From: an uncultured Paracoccaceae bacterium
Lineage (GTDB): Bacteria > Pseudomonadota > Alphaproteobacteria > Rhodobacterales > Rhodobacteraceae
DNA length: 64,000 nt
NCBI GenBank assembly: GCA_947500005.1
Contig: CANMQJ010000010.1
Coordinates: forward strand, 108,485-172,484
Direction of reading: 5' to 3'
The stretch's first letter is position 1. Every line of letters begins with the position of its first letter. Below, piece after piece: positions 35,975 through 50,393 of the stretch. A model generated the notes under the pieces. It was given only the letters and a program-made list of their open reading frames with translations, did no database searches and was not told where the DNA came from. The position numbers were made by a program, and so were the translations under genes.

Positions 35975-36702
35975 AGGCCCTTCCAGCTCTCGCCGCGACG
36001 GTCTTTGCGCTGCTCATTTGGCAAGCGGTGGTCAGCCTGACGAGCCTGCCGCGCTTCATCCTGCCGGGGCCGGCTCTGGTAGCCGAGACGTGGTGGACGA
36101 ACCGTGCGGTCATTGCCGAACACACGCTGGCGACGGCCCTTGAGGTTCTGCTCGGGCTTGCACTGGGCGCGGCGTTGGGGATCGTCACGGCAATCCAACT
36201 TGCGACCTCCCGTATCGCGCGGGTTCTGGTGCAGCCGATGCTTGTCTTTACCCAAGCGCTGCCGGTCTTTGCCCTGGCGCCGATTCTGACGCTTTGGCTG
36301 GGCTACGGGCTCTGGTCCAAGGTCGCGATGGCGGTTCTGATCATCTATTTCCCCGTAACCGCGTCGTTCTTCGATGGGCTGATGCGCACCCCGCGCGGGT
36401 ATCTCGACCTGGCACAGACCATGCAGGCCAGCCCGCGCGCGGTATTGTGGCGTATCCGTGTTCCGGCAGCCTTGCCCTCGCTCGCTTCGGGGCTGCGGTT
36501 GGCTGCGGTCTATGCGCCGATCGGGGCGGTGATCGGCGAATGGGTCGGGGCCTCGCGCGGGTTGGGTTACCTGATGTTGTTGGCGAACGGGCGGGCCAAG
36601 ACCGACCTGATGTTCGCGGCAATGCTGACGCTGGGGGTGTTCTCGGTCTTGCTGCACCTCACGGTGCGTCGCGCCACGGCGGGGATCGCGGGAGAGCGTT
36701 AA
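35971..36702 (+). CDS. thiX: ABC transporter permease ThiX-like
   Basis: A 243-residue inner-membrane permease of the BPD type with about six hydrophobic segments; the ATPase-contact EAA-like loop RVPAALPSLASGLRLA is visible near residue 170. ATG overlaps thiZ by four bases. Last gene of the thi operon, 37 bases before radC. Confidence 0.92.
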   Translation: MKALPALAATVFALLIWQAVVSLTSLPRFILPGPALVAETWWTNRAVIAEHTLATALEVLLGLALGAALGIVTAIQLATSRIARVLVQPMLVFTQALPVFALAPILTLWLGYGLWSKVAMAVLIIYFPVTASFFDGLMRTPRGYLDLAQTMQASPRAVLWRIRVPAALPSLASGLRLAAVYAPIGAVIGEWVGASRGLGYLMLLANGRAKTDLMFAAMLTLGVFSVLLHLTVRRATAGIAGER

Positions 36703-36738
36703 CCTTTCGGCAACCGATTCGGCTCCAGTCTGGTCGCC

Positions 36739-37494
36739 ATGAGCCAGAATGCCTTTCACGATGTGCAGAGCCTGTTTGACGCCGACGAGGCGCCCGAAAT
36801 GCCCCTGGCCAGCGGACGTCTGCCCTCATACATCAAGGACCATCGCAGACGGCTGCGGGAGCGGTTCATGGCAGGCGGTGCCGGTGCGATGCCGGATTAC
36901 GAGTTGCTGGAACTGGTTCTGTTCCGCTCGATCCCGCGGCAGGACGTCAAGCCTCTGGCCCGGCGGCTGCTGGACAGGTTCGGAGATTTCAACCGTGTCC
37001 TGACCGCGCCCGTGGTACGCCTGCGGGAAATCAAGGGCGTGGGCGACACGGTGATCACCGATCTCAAGATCCTTGAGGCCTGCGCGCATCGGATGGCCCG
37101 CGCAAGGGTGATGCAGCGGCAGGTCATTTCCAGTTGGGACGCATTGCTGGACTATTGTCATACCACGATGGCGCATCGCGAAACCGAGCAATTCCGGGTC
37201 TTCTACCTCGACCGCAAGAACGTGTTGATCGCGGACGAGGAGCAGGCACGCGGGACGGTCGATCATGTCCCTGTCTATCCTCGAGAAGTCGCCAAGCGTG
37301 CGCTGGAGCTGAACGCTTCGGCCCTGATCCTGGTGCACAACCATCCCTCCGGGGATCCGACGCCCTCGCAAGCGGATATCGACATGACCCGGCAGATCCA
37401 GAACGCCTGTTCCGCCTTGGGATTGACGCTGCATGACCACCTGATCATCGGGAAATCGGCGGAGTTGAGCTTTCGGGCCGAAGGTTATCTCTAA
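36739..37494 (+). CDS. radC: RadC-family JAB/MPN protein
   Basis: A 251-residue protein with the helix-hairpin-helix-like N-terminal part (LREIKGVGDTVITDLKIL) and a JAMM metalloprotease-type motif, EQFRVFYLDRKN and LVHNHPSGDPTPSQAD. RadC is a common housekeeping gene; despite the old name its role in repair is unsupported. Start: ATG at 36739. It is convergent with the PstS-OmpA gene, overlapping by four bases. Confidence 0.94.
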   Translation: MSQNAFHDVQSLFDADEAPEMPLASGRLPSYIKDHRRRLRERFMAGGAGAMPDYELLELVLFRSIPRQDVKPLARRLLDRFGDFNRVLTAPVVRLREIKGVGDTVITDLKILEACAHRMARARVMQRQVISSWDALLDYCHTTMAHRETEQFRVFYLDRKNVLIADEEQARGTVDHVPVYPREVAKRALELNASALILVHNHPSGDPTPSQADIDMTRQIQNACSALGLTLHDHLIIGKSAELSFRAEGYL

Positions 37495-39050
37495 CGCAGC
37501 CAGATCTCGACCCGGCGATTGACCTGGCGGCCCCAGTCGCTGTCGTCGCAGGCCATGGGCAGCGCCTCGCCGAACGCGGCGACTCCGATACGGGCGCGGG
37601 GCGGTCTTGCAGTCGGCGCCGAGGCAAGAACGGCGTCCCGCACAGCCTCGGCCCGCTTCATGGCAATCTCGGCATTGGCGCCTGCCGGCCCATCACCGTC
37701 GCTGAAACCTACGAACAACAACTCGCGCGCATCATAGCCGCCGCTTTCCAGGGCCTGGGCAAGGCTGAGTATGTTGGCACGTGACTGGGCATCGGGGCGT
37801 GAAGATCCGGTTTCGAACCGAAAGGACGTCGTCAGGCGGGACATGGGCGACAGAGTCGCCACCAGTCTTTGCAATTCGTCGAGGCCGACCTCGGGGCCTG
37901 CGGCCGCGATCGCGTTGGAAAGCCTGCGCCCCTGGGCGCCCAGGGGAATCTGTTCAGGGGCCTGATCGACGAAACCGGCCCTCCGAATGACGATCTGGGC
38001 CGCCGGGCTGGCAGTATAGGCAAGGAAATCCCGCGCGATCTGCGGCAGTCTGCGGGCGGGCAGGTAGAGAAACATCGGGGAAGTAAGGGGATAGTCCTCG
38101 GTCTTGATGGTCCAGCGGCTGGCAGACAGCGAGAAGCCGCAGGTCCCGGCAAGCGTCAACGGACGCGCAGTGCCGGTCTCGGCAAAGCTGGCGATGCCGA
38201 TGGCAAAGGGATCGGTCACCACGGCCCGCGCCAGTGCGCTGCTTCGGGAATGGTGGCTGGTTTCGCGCGCGAGCTCCTTGCCGGCCGGGCGCAGCAACCG
38301 GTCCTCGACCGCCTGCGCCAGACCCGAGCCGAGATCGGGCAGGTGTAGCGCGATGGGTGCATCCGGCCCGCCGAATTCCTGCCAGTTCGTGATCTCACCG
38401 GCGAAAACACGGGCAAGATCGGTGGTCGAGATCTGCCGAACCGGGTTGTCGGGCGCGACGATGGGGACCATGGCATCAAGCGCCAGAACCCGGCTGCGAT
38501 TGGGGCGGGTCATGTCGCCCATTCCCGCCTCGCGCGCGCGGTCGCGTTCATCGGACCGAATCTCGCGCAGGGCGAGGACGATGTCGGCCTCGTTGGCGAG
38601 CAGGTCGGCAAAACCCTCGTCCGTCGTGGTCACGCGGAAATCGAACCGGGCGATGGGCTTGGAACGGTCTGATTGCAGCAGGACATAGCTGAAATGCGCC
38701 TGATCGCCGCTTTCGCGGCGGGTACGATAACCGTTGCGCAGGGCAAACCCCTCGATCAGTGCAGGAAGCAGCACTTCGGCCATCGTGGACGAACCCGACA
38801 GTGCAATTTCGGCGACGAAATCGGTCAGGCTGGGGCAGGCCGGCCCATCGCAGGACACGCCAGTGCCGTCCACGGTCAATTCTCCGAATTGCGTGTCCAC
38901 CCGGTAAAACTCGCCGTCGAAACCCAGAAGCGTGCCGCTGATTTCCACCGCACCGTCGCGCGAGGTAAGCGTGATATCCTGCGCGGCGGCCTGTCCGGCC
39001 AATCCCAATGAAAAAAGTGCGGCGCCGAACGCCGCACGAAACCTGATCAT
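37491..39050 (-). CDS. PstS-type binding protein fused to a C-terminal OmpA domain
   Basis: A 519-residue exported protein. A signal peptide ends at AAAQ (about 23). Residues about 70-350 are a PBP-like domain of the phosphate-binding type (ALSGSSTMAEVLLPALIEGF, VRQISTTDLARVFAGEITNW). Residues about 395-519 are an OmpA-like peptidoglycan-binding domain: FRFETGSSRPD, FVGFSDGDG..NAEIAMKRAEAVRDAV, and the end NRRVEIWLR. So it can anchor to peptidoglycan while binding a ligand. No PstABC genes are near. ATG at 39050. An intrinsic-terminator-like hairpin lies inside codons 5-14 (see separate entry). Confidence 0.88.
   Translation of the reverse strand: MIRFRAAFGAALFSLGLAGQAAAQDITLTSRDGAVEISGTLLGFDGEFYRVDTQFGELTVDGTGVSCDGPACPSLTDFVAEIALSGSSTMAEVLLPALIEGFALRNGYRTRRESGDQAHFSYVLLQSDRSKPIARFDFRVTTTDEGFADLLANEADIVLALREIRSDERDRAREAGMGDMTRPNRSRVLALDAMVPIVAPDNPVRQISTTDLARVFAGEITNWQEFGGPDAPIALHLPDLGSGLAQAVEDRLLRPAGKELARETSHHSRSSALARAVVTDPFAIGIASFAETGTARPLTLAGTCGFSLSASRWTIKTEDYPLTSPMFLYLPARRLPQIARDFLAYTASPAAQIVIRRAGFVDQAPEQIPLGAQGRRLSNAIAAAGPEVGLDELQRLVATLSPMSRLTTSFRFETGSSRPDAQSRANILSLAQALESGGYDARELLFVGFSDGDGPAGANAEIAMKRAEAVRDAVLASAPTARPPRARIGVAAFGEALPMACDDSDWGRQVNRRVEIWLR
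39011..39037 (-). terminator. intrinsic-terminator-like hairpin inside the coding start of the PstS-OmpA gene
   Basis: On the sense (minus) strand GTGCGGCG (39037-39030), TTCGG, CGCCGCAC (39024-39017) and six T (39016-39011) follow each other: a perfect eight-base-pair GC stem, a five-base loop and a T-tract. It lies at codons 5-14 of the gene, in the signal peptide. Position and polarity are those of an attenuator; use as such is inference. Confidence 0.6.
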
Positions 39051-39074
39051 GTGACCTCTGAATTCACCAGTCCC

Positions 39075-40070
39075 TTACTTGGCGGCGATCTTCAGGTCTT
39101 CCATCAGATTATTCAACACCAGAAAGTCGCCTGTCGCGTCACATCCCGGCATGGACAGGATCAGGTCTCGGGTTCTCAGGGGGGCCGCGCCGCGCAGTTC
39201 GAGAGATTGCGCGCTGATGTCTCGACCGCAATTGGTGCTGGTCACCTCGGCCTCGACCGTCAGGTCGATGGTACCCGACCGGTCGGTGCCTCCGAGAGGG
39301 AAGGTGTAGACTTCGACCAGTTGCGGAGCCAGCGTGTCCGCCGCACCCAGACGGAGGACATGACCCTGTCCGTTGGCGGCATCGTGCCAGACATGGCCTT
39401 GCTCTCCGTAACCGGCGCCGAATTCCCGCGCGTGAATCTGGAGCCCGTCGGCACCCGACCATTGCAGGGCAACGCGCTCGAACCGGGAGAGGTCGGGCAC
39501 ATTCGCCATGGCGACGGCCCCCTTGCCGCTGGCAAAGGCAACGACAAAGACGGCCCGGTCGGACAGGGCTGGGACCGTGACCGAGAGTTCGCCCGCCTCA
39601 TCGGTCGTGTCGGTGAAGACGAGGCCGCTGTGATGGATGGTCACGCGCTGGTTGCCGAAACAGGGGGCCGTGACCGAGAGGTCCACGCTTGCCATCGGAG
39701 CAGGTTCGGCCCGGGCGGTTACGTCGCAGCCAAGTTTCGGCGCAACCGGATCGCGGGGCGTGTCCGGCAGGATAATGCCGTTTGCCGGGTCCGGGGTTTC
39801 ACCTGCGCTTTCGAGCATCGGCTCGGGCAAACGCCGAGGTGCCGTCCGCTCCGGAAGTGCCGAGGTCAGGGTGATCCCTTCGACATTGAACAGGGCGAAA
39901 TCATCGACATCCGAGGCTCCGGAAGGCGCGGCAACGGACTGTTGAATCGCCTGTGGGGCCCTTGCATAGAGAGGGGCAGCCGCATCGCTGCCGGACTGCA
40001 TGAGATAGCCGGTGCCCAATGCGCAGGCGACGGTGCCGCCGATCATCAGGACTCTGCGCTTGATAGACAT
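39075..40070 (-). CDS. exported or membrane-anchored protein of unknown function
   Basis: A 331-residue protein. The first 25 residues (SIKRRVLMIGGTVACALGTGYL) form a membrane anchor or signal; the rest is soluble and looks periplasmic, with a Pro/Ala/Ser-rich stretch to about residue 110 and a beta-rich body (VTIHHSGLVFTDTTDEAGELS). I do not recognise a named domain; roseobacter relatives are sometimes labelled 'translocase'. Start: ATG at 40070 with GGAGGA about eight bases upstream. It lies upstream of the PstS-OmpA gene on the same strand, 25 bases away, so the two may be co-transcribed. The opposite-strand open frame over the same region is a shadow. Confidence 0.75.
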   Translation of the reverse strand: MSIKRRVLMIGGTVACALGTGYLMQSGSDAAAPLYARAPQAIQQSVAAPSGASDVDDFALFNVEGITLTSALPERTAPRRLPEPMLESAGETPDPANGIILPDTPRDPVAPKLGCDVTARAEPAPMASVDLSVTAPCFGNQRVTIHHSGLVFTDTTDEAGELSVTVPALSDRAVFVVAFASGKGAVAMANVPDLSRFERVALQWSGADGLQIHAREFGAGYGEQGHVWHDAANGQGHVLRLGAADTLAPQLVEVYTFPLGGTDRSGTIDLTVEAEVTSTNCGRDISAQSLELRGAAPLRTRDLILSMPGCDATGDFLVLNNLMEDLKIAAK

Positions 40071-40168
40071 GACATTCTTCCTCCAGCTTCCGCCACGGAA
40101 GAGTGTCGTTAAAGAAGGGGGCCAAGTTATGGCCTCCCGTGGGAGTCATTGCGGCCCGATTGCGGCGT

Positions 40169-42892
<2,724 letters not shown>

Positions 42893-43066
42893 GTTCACTC
42901 CAGCGGATCTTGATATGTCGTGGTTGCGACAGGCTTGCCCGCCTCGTGCGCAACCCATAGATACGGGGGTGAAGGCGGCCCTGTCCAAGGCTTCAAGGCG
43001 ATGTAAGCGGCAGGTCGTGGAGTGTCAACGCCGCGCCCTGTCGCGGCCTGCTAATAGGAAGAATCA

Positions 43067-43918
43067 ATGCCCAAACGCCTCACTTTTCTTACATCGATGG
43101 TGCTTGCCGCCGCGATGTCGATGCCCTTGTCCGCCGAGGCACAGCCCGATGCGGACACCGTGCTCGCCCGGGTGAACGGCGAGGAAATCACCCTTGGTCA
43201 CCTGATCGTGGCCAAGGCGGCGCTGCCGGCCCAGTACCAGCAATTGCCGAACGAGGTGCTGTTCGACGCGATCCTCGACCAGCTGGTCCAGCAGACACTG
43301 CTGGGGCAAGAGCATGGCGACCAGGTTCCGCAGCGCGTCGAACTGGCCCTTGAAAATGAACGCCGGTCCCTTCTGGCTGCCGAGACGCTGCAGGAAATCA
43401 TGCGCGTCGTGACGACCGAAGAGGCCTTGCAGGCCGCGTATGACGAGAAATATGCCGACGGATTCGGCGGTGACGAATTCAACGCGTCGCATATCCTGGT
43501 CAACACCGAGGAAGAGGCCAAGGAGGTCAAGGAGCTCTTGGAAAACGGCGCCGATTTTGCGGCGACCGCCAAGGAGAAGTCCACCGGTCCCTCCGGTCCC
43601 AACGGCGGCTCGCTGGGCTGGTTCGGCGAGGGAGCGATGGTTCCCGAGTTCGAACAGGCGGTTCTGGGTCTCGAGCCCGGCGAGGTTTCGGATCCCGTGC
43701 AGACCCAGTTCGGCTGGCATATCGTCAAGCTCAACGAAAAGCGCAAGGCCGAGGCTCCGGCGCTTGAGGAGGTGCGCGGCGAATTGTCCAATGAAATCCA
43801 GCAGCAGGCTATCGAGGATCGCGTCGCGGAACTGGCGCAATCGGGCGAGGTCGAGCGGCTGGAGGTTGAGGGCGTGACCCCCGATTTGCTGAGCCAACCC
43901 GAACTCGTGCAGGAGTAA
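43067..43918 (+). CDS. peptidylprolyl isomerase, parvulin type (PpiC/SurA-like)
   Basis: A 283-residue periplasmic folding helper. Signal peptide to about residue 25 (PLSAEAQP). N-terminal helical region, then a rotamase domain about 135-240 with ASHILVNTEEEAK, GPSGPNGGSLGWFGEGAMVPEF (in separate parts GGSLGWFG and MVPEFEQA) and QTQFGWHIVKLNE. Start: ATG at 43067, AGGAAG upstream. Next to secA on the opposite strand, consistent with a role in exported protein folding. argJ follows after six bases. Confidence 0.93.
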   Translation: MPKRLTFLTSMVLAAAMSMPLSAEAQPDADTVLARVNGEEITLGHLIVAKAALPAQYQQLPNEVLFDAILDQLVQQTLLGQEHGDQVPQRVELALENERRSLLAAETLQEIMRVVTTEEALQAAYDEKYADGFGGDEFNASHILVNTEEEAKEVKELLENGADFAATAKEKSTGPSGPNGGSLGWFGEGAMVPEFEQAVLGLEPGEVSDPVQTQFGWHIVKLNEKRKAEAPALEEVRGELSNEIQQQAIEDRVAELAQSGEVERLEVEGVTPDLLSQPELVQE

Positions 43919-43924
43919 GCCGAC

Positions 43925-45151
43925 GTGGCCAAGATCACCAAGGTTTCGCCGCTCGCGCCCGAGCGGTTTCCCGCTCTGCCAGCAATCGACGGGGTGCAGT
44001 TCGCGACCGCGCGGGCCGGAGTGCGCTATTCCGGGCGTACAGACGTGATGCTGGCAGTGCTTGATCCGGGCACGGCGGTTGCGGGTGTGTTCACCCGCTC
44101 CGCGACCCGCGCGGCGCCCGTGCTGGACTGCCAGCGGAAGATCGGCCGACCCGCAAACGGTCCGGCGGCGATCCTGGTGAATTCTGGCAACGCCAACGCT
44201 TTTACCGGTCGCCACGGGGAGCATTCGGTTGCCGTGGTGACCGGGGCGGTCGCCCAAGTGACCGGTATCGCCGAGGAGCGGGTTTTTACCGCCTCCACCG
44301 GCGTGATCGGCGAGCCGCTTCCGCATGAGAGGATCGTTGCCAAGCTGGCCGAAATGACCTCGGACCTTTCGGCCGAGCGGCTGGAGGACGCGGCCCGCGC
44401 CATCATGACGACGGACACGTTCCCCAAGGGATCGACAGCAGAGGTCGAAATCGGCGGCAAGACAGTCACCATCTCGGGCATCGCCAAGGGATCGGGCATG
44501 ATCGCGCCGGACATGGCGACGATGCTGGTCTACATCTTTACAGATGCAAAGGCCGAACAGGCCGCATTGCAGGAGACGCTGGTGCGGCTCACCGACCGGA
44601 CCTTCAACTGCATAACCGTTGACAGCGACACCTCGACCTCCGACTCGCTGCTGCTTTGCGCGACGGGCGCTTCTGGCGTGGATGTGACGGGCGATGCCGG
44701 GTTCGAGCGCGCGCTGGAACAGGTCATGCTGGACCTTGCGTATCAGGTGGTGCGGGATGGCGAGGGGGCTACGAAATTCGTCGAGATCCGCGTGACCGGT
44801 GCGGCATCAGACGCCGATGCCAAGGTTCATGGTCTGGCCATAGCGAACTCCCCGTTGGTCAAGACCGCGATCGCCGGTGAGGATCCCAACTGGGGCCGCG
44901 TGGTCATGGCCATCGGCAAGTCGGGCGCGGCGGCGGACCGGGATCTTTTGAGCATCCGCTTTGGCGAGATCCTGGTGGCCGAGAAAGGCTGGGTCAGCCC
45001 CGGCTACAACGAGGAAGAGGCGGCCACCTACATGAAGGGCCAAGACCTGGTGATCGCGGTGGATCTGGGCTTGGGCGAGGGGGCCTCCACCGTCTGGACG
45101 TGCGATCTGACGCATGGGTATATCGAGATCAACGCGGATTACCGGTCGTGA
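43925..45151 (+). CDS. argJ: bifunctional glutamate N-acetyltransferase / amino-acid acetyltransferase
   Basis: Transfers acetyl between N-acetylornithine and glutamate, and can use acetyl-CoA, in arginine synthesis. The 408-residue precursor self-cleaves at a Thr; the site is in GMIAPDMATMLVY (between Ala and Thr). NSGNANAFTGRHG, TASTGVIGEPLP and the end VWTCDLTHGYIEINADYRS (family end) are typical. Start: GTG at 43925; six bases after the parvulin stop. Confidence 0.96.
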   Translation: MAKITKVSPLAPERFPALPAIDGVQFATARAGVRYSGRTDVMLAVLDPGTAVAGVFTRSATRAAPVLDCQRKIGRPANGPAAILVNSGNANAFTGRHGEHSVAVVTGAVAQVTGIAEERVFTASTGVIGEPLPHERIVAKLAEMTSDLSAERLEDAARAIMTTDTFPKGSTAEVEIGGKTVTISGIAKGSGMIAPDMATMLVYIFTDAKAEQAALQETLVRLTDRTFNCITVDSDTSTSDSLLLCATGASGVDVTGDAGFERALEQVMLDLAYQVVRDGEGATKFVEIRVTGAASDADAKVHGLAIANSPLVKTAIAGEDPNWGRVVMAIGKSGAAADRDLLSIRFGEILVAEKGWVSPGYNEEEAATYMKGQDLVIAVDLGLGEGASTVWTCDLTHGYIEINADYRS

Positions 45152-45546
45152 AAATCGTTCTGGTTTCCGCGGTCGCCCTTATCGATGTGGATGGTCGAGT
45201 GCTGCTTGCGCAGCGCCCCGAGGGAAAGTCGATGGCCGGGTTGTGGGAGTTTCCTGGCGGCAAGGTCGAAGACGGCGAGACGCCCGAGCGCGCCCTCATT
45301 CGGGAACTGCACGAGGAGCTGGGCATCGATACATGGGCATCCTGCCTCGCTCCCCTGACCTTCGCCAGCCACAGCTATGATGACTTTCACCTGATGATGC
45401 CGCTGTTTGCCTGCCGCAAGTGGAACGGGATACCGCAATCCAAGGAAGGTCAGGCGTTGAAGTGGGTTCGGGCGAACGAGTTGCGGAACTATCCGATGCC
45501 GCCCGCCGATATTCCGCTGATCCCCATCCTGCGCGACTGGCTTTAG
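45148..45546 (+). CDS. mutT: 8-oxo-dGTP diphosphatase MutT
   Basis: Removes oxidised dGTP from the nucleotide pool. A 132-residue Nudix protein with WEFPGGKVEDGETPERAL and IRELHEELGI (Nudix box) and LLAQRPEGKSMAGLWEFPG as the recognition block. GTG start at 45148 overlaps the argJ stop (GTGA). A strong terminator follows directly. Confidence 0.94.
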   Translation: MKIVLVSAVALIDVDGRVLLAQRPEGKSMAGLWEFPGGKVEDGETPERALIRELHEELGIDTWASCLAPLTFASHSYDDFHLMMPLFACRKWNGIPQSKEGQALKWVRANELRNYPMPPADIPLIPILRDWL

Positions 45547-45555
45547 CAACACGGC

Positions 45556-45588
45556 AAAAAAACGGCCCGCCTAAGCGGGCCGTTTTTC
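45556..45588. terminator. bidirectional terminator between mutT and infB
   Basis: AAAAACGGCCCGC (45558-45570) and GCGGGCCGTTTTT (45575-45587) pair over a CTAA loop with A- and T-tracts on both sides, so it can stop transcription of mutT (+) and infB (-). Confidence 0.95.
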
Positions 45589-45607
45589 TTTCGCGATGCG
45601 GATAAGA

Positions 45608-48106
<2,499 letters not shown>

Positions 48107-48114
48107 AAAGCTAC

Positions 48115-48738
48115 TTACCCTTCCGTGCGGCCCTTGCCGCCGTCATCCGTTTCGCGCATGCCCCGCAGGCGCTGCGCTTCCTCTACAACACGTTTGGCGA
48201 GTCCACCAGAGGCCAGCGCCGCATGTATCACCGATTGGCGGCCAAAAGCCATGCCCAATTCATCTGCGTTGAGCCAGCCGATATACTTGCCGAAATGCGG
48301 CGTGCTCAGTTTCGACTTGCCGCGCCCCGACCCGTCGCTGGCCTGGATCAGCACCTGGGCCTCTTCCTTGTCGAGCCAGGTCTTGACTTTTTCATAGCCA
48401 GAGACGGCATCGCCGGATTTGCGCGCCATGCTGATCAGGTCGATCACCCGTCGCGCCAGCTGTCTTTCGACCTCGTCAACGAGACCTTCCGGGACGGTTA
48501 CCTGCATCTTGAGCCCGCGAGCAAAGAGCTTTTTCTTTGCCGCAAGCTCGACCGCGTCCCTGTCCGCCGCCACATATACGCCGCGGCCGGGCAATTTTTC
48601 CATCACGTCCGGAAAGACAGTGCCGTCCGGACCTGCGACGAAGCGGATCAACCCGTATTTGGGCCGAACCTCGCCGGTGGCGACGCATTTGCGTTCGGGT
48701 CCTTCCGAACGCTCCTTTATGACACCGCCGCGACCCAT
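48115..48738 (-). CDS. YlxR (DUF448) RNA-binding protein with L7Ae-like second half
   Basis: A 207-residue protein. The first half, about residues 10-95, is the YlxR/DUF448 fold ([32 protein letters not shown]). The second half resembles an L7Ae-like RNA-binding domain. This is the normal alphaproteobacterial partner between nusA and infB and probably helps in transcription-translation coupling; exact role unknown. ATG at 48738. Confidence 0.9.
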   Translation of the reverse strand: MGRGGVIKERSEGPERKCVATGEVRPKYGLIRFVAGPDGTVFPDVMEKLPGRGVYVAADRDAVELAAKKKLFARGLKMQVTVPEGLVDEVERQLARRVIDLISMARKSGDAVSGYEKVKTWLDKEEAQVLIQASDGSGRGKSKLSTPHFGKYIGWLNADELGMAFGRQSVIHAALASGGLAKRVVEEAQRLRGMRETDDGGKGRTEG

Positions 48739-48761
48739 CTCGAACGCTCCGGAGCCCGGGA

Positions 48762-50393
48762 TCAGGCCCCGGCCTCCTCGTTTGCTTCCTCGGCTCCGTC
48801 TTCATCGTCTTCCTCGGCCTCGCCGGATTCGAGATCGCTGGGATCAACCCAGCCAAGAAGCACGCGGGCCGTCATGACCATATCCTGCGCTTCTTCCAAA
48901 GACACGTCAAAGGGTTCGAGAATGCCGTCATCCTTGACGCGCTGACCGTCCACCGTGGTCCAGCCACCTGCAAGTTCCCAGTCGGCGCAGGTCGCGAAGT
49001 CTTCGAGCGTCTTGACGTCGTCCTTGGCCAGCGCTTCTACCATTTGGGGTGTCAGGCCCTGGAATTCAATAAGGCTGTCCTCGGCGCCCATCTCACGAGC
49101 GTTTTCCAGCGCCTGGCGTGCCTGGGCCTCAAGATTGTCGCGGGCGCGCGCCTGGAGTTCCTCGGCGGTGCTTTCATCGACACCGTCGATCACCAGAAGC
49201 TCGTCCTGATCGACATAGGCCACTTCCTCGAGATTGGTGAAGCCTTCGGAGACCAGAAGCTGGGCGAAGAACTCGTCAAGATCCAGCGTTTCCATGAACA
49301 GCTGGGTACGCGCCTCGAATTCCTTCTGGCGACGTGCCGATTCTTCCGCCTCGGTCATGATGTCGATGTCGAGACCGGTCAGCTGAGAGGCCAGACGCAC
49401 GTTCTGACCGCGACGGCCGATGGCGAGCGAAAGCTGCTCTTCGGGTACCACGACCTCGATCTTGCCTGCCTCCTCGTCGAGAACGACCTTAGAGACTTCG
49501 GCCGGTTGCAACGCGTTCACCAAGAAGGTCGGCTGATCCTCGTTCCACGGGATGATGTCGATCTTTTCGCCCTGAAGCTCGTTCACCACCGCCTGTACGC
49601 GGCTGCCGCGCATGCCGACGCAGGCACCGACGGGGTCGATCGAGCTGTCATAGGAAATGACGGCGATCTTGGCGCGGCTGCCGGGGTCGCGAGCGACGGC
49701 CTTGATCTCGATGATGCCATCGTAGATCTCGGGCACTTCCATCTTGAACAGCGCGGCCATGAATTCGGGCGCGGTCCGCGACAGGAAGATCTGCGGGCCG
49801 CGCGGTTCGCGGCGCACATCCTTGACGAAGCAGCGCACGCGGTCGCCGGGGCGATAGCTTTCGCGGCCGATCTTCTCGTTGCGGCGCAGGATCGCCTCGC
49901 CAGCGCCCACATCGACGATGACGTTGCCATATTCCTCGCGCTTGACCTGGCCGTTGATGATGGTGCCGACCCGGTCCTTGAACTCTTCGTACTGGCGGTC
50001 GCGCTCGGCCTCGCGGACCTTTTGCAGGATGACCTGCTTCGCCGATTGCGCGGCGATGCGGCCCATTTCGACCGGCGGAACCTCTTCGGTATAAGTGTCG
50101 CCGACCTTGGGGTCTTCCATGTATTGTTTCGCCTGCTCGACCGTCAGTTCGGACTGGTAGTTCTCGAGCTCGTCATCCTCGACCACGGTGCGCACGCGGG
50201 TGAATGTGGCGCGGCCGGTCTTGCGGTCGATATTGACCCGAATATCCATTTCCGAGCCGTAGCGGCTCTTGGCGGCGCGGGCGAGGCTCTCTTCCATCGC
50301 TTCGACCACCAGGCCGGGGTCGATCATCTTTTCGCGGGCCACGGCCTCGGCCGTTTGCAAAAGCTCCAACTGGTTGGCGGAGGTGATTGCCAT
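48762..50393 (-). CDS. nusA: transcription termination/antitermination factor NusA
   Basis: Binds RNA polymerase and RNA, helping pausing, termination and antitermination. 543 residues: N-terminal RNAP-binding domain to about 125, S1 domain about 130-200, two KH domains about 230-345 (GACVGMRGSRVQ and AIGRRGQNVRLA), helix-hairpin-helix C-terminal part, and an acidic tail. ATG at 50393 overlapping the rimP stop by one base (TAATG). Confidence 0.98.
   Translation of the reverse strand: MAITSANQLELLQTAEAVAREKMIDPGLVVEAMEESLARAAKSRYGSEMDIRVNIDRKTGRATFTRVRTVVEDDELENYQSELTVEQAKQYMEDPKVGDTYTEEVPPVEMGRIAAQSAKQVILQKVREAERDRQYEEFKDRVGTIINGQVKREEYGNVIVDVGAGEAILRRNEKIGRESYRPGDRVRCFVKDVRREPRGPQIFLSRTAPEFMAALFKMEVPEIYDGIIEIKAVARDPGSRAKIAVISYDSSIDPVGACVGMRGSRVQAVVNELQGEKIDIIPWNEDQPTFLVNALQPAEVSKVVLDEEAGKIEVVVPEEQLSLAIGRRGQNVRLASQLTGLDIDIMTEAEESARRQKEFEARTQLFMETLDLDEFFAQLLVSEGFTNLEEVAYVDQDELLVIDGVDESTAEELQARARDNLEAQARQALENAREMGAEDSLIEFQGLTPQMVEALAKDDVKTLEDFATCADWELAGGWTTVDGQRVKDDGILEPFDVSLEEAQDMVMTARVLLGWVDPSDLESGEAEEDDEDGAEEANEEAGA

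Noticed and set aside
39051..40112. Long plus-strand open frame (353 codons) opposite the unknown exported protein
   Set aside because: It is the complement of the minus-strand gene at 39075-40070, which has a signal segment and a good ribosome-binding site; the plus-strand translation has no domain-like features.
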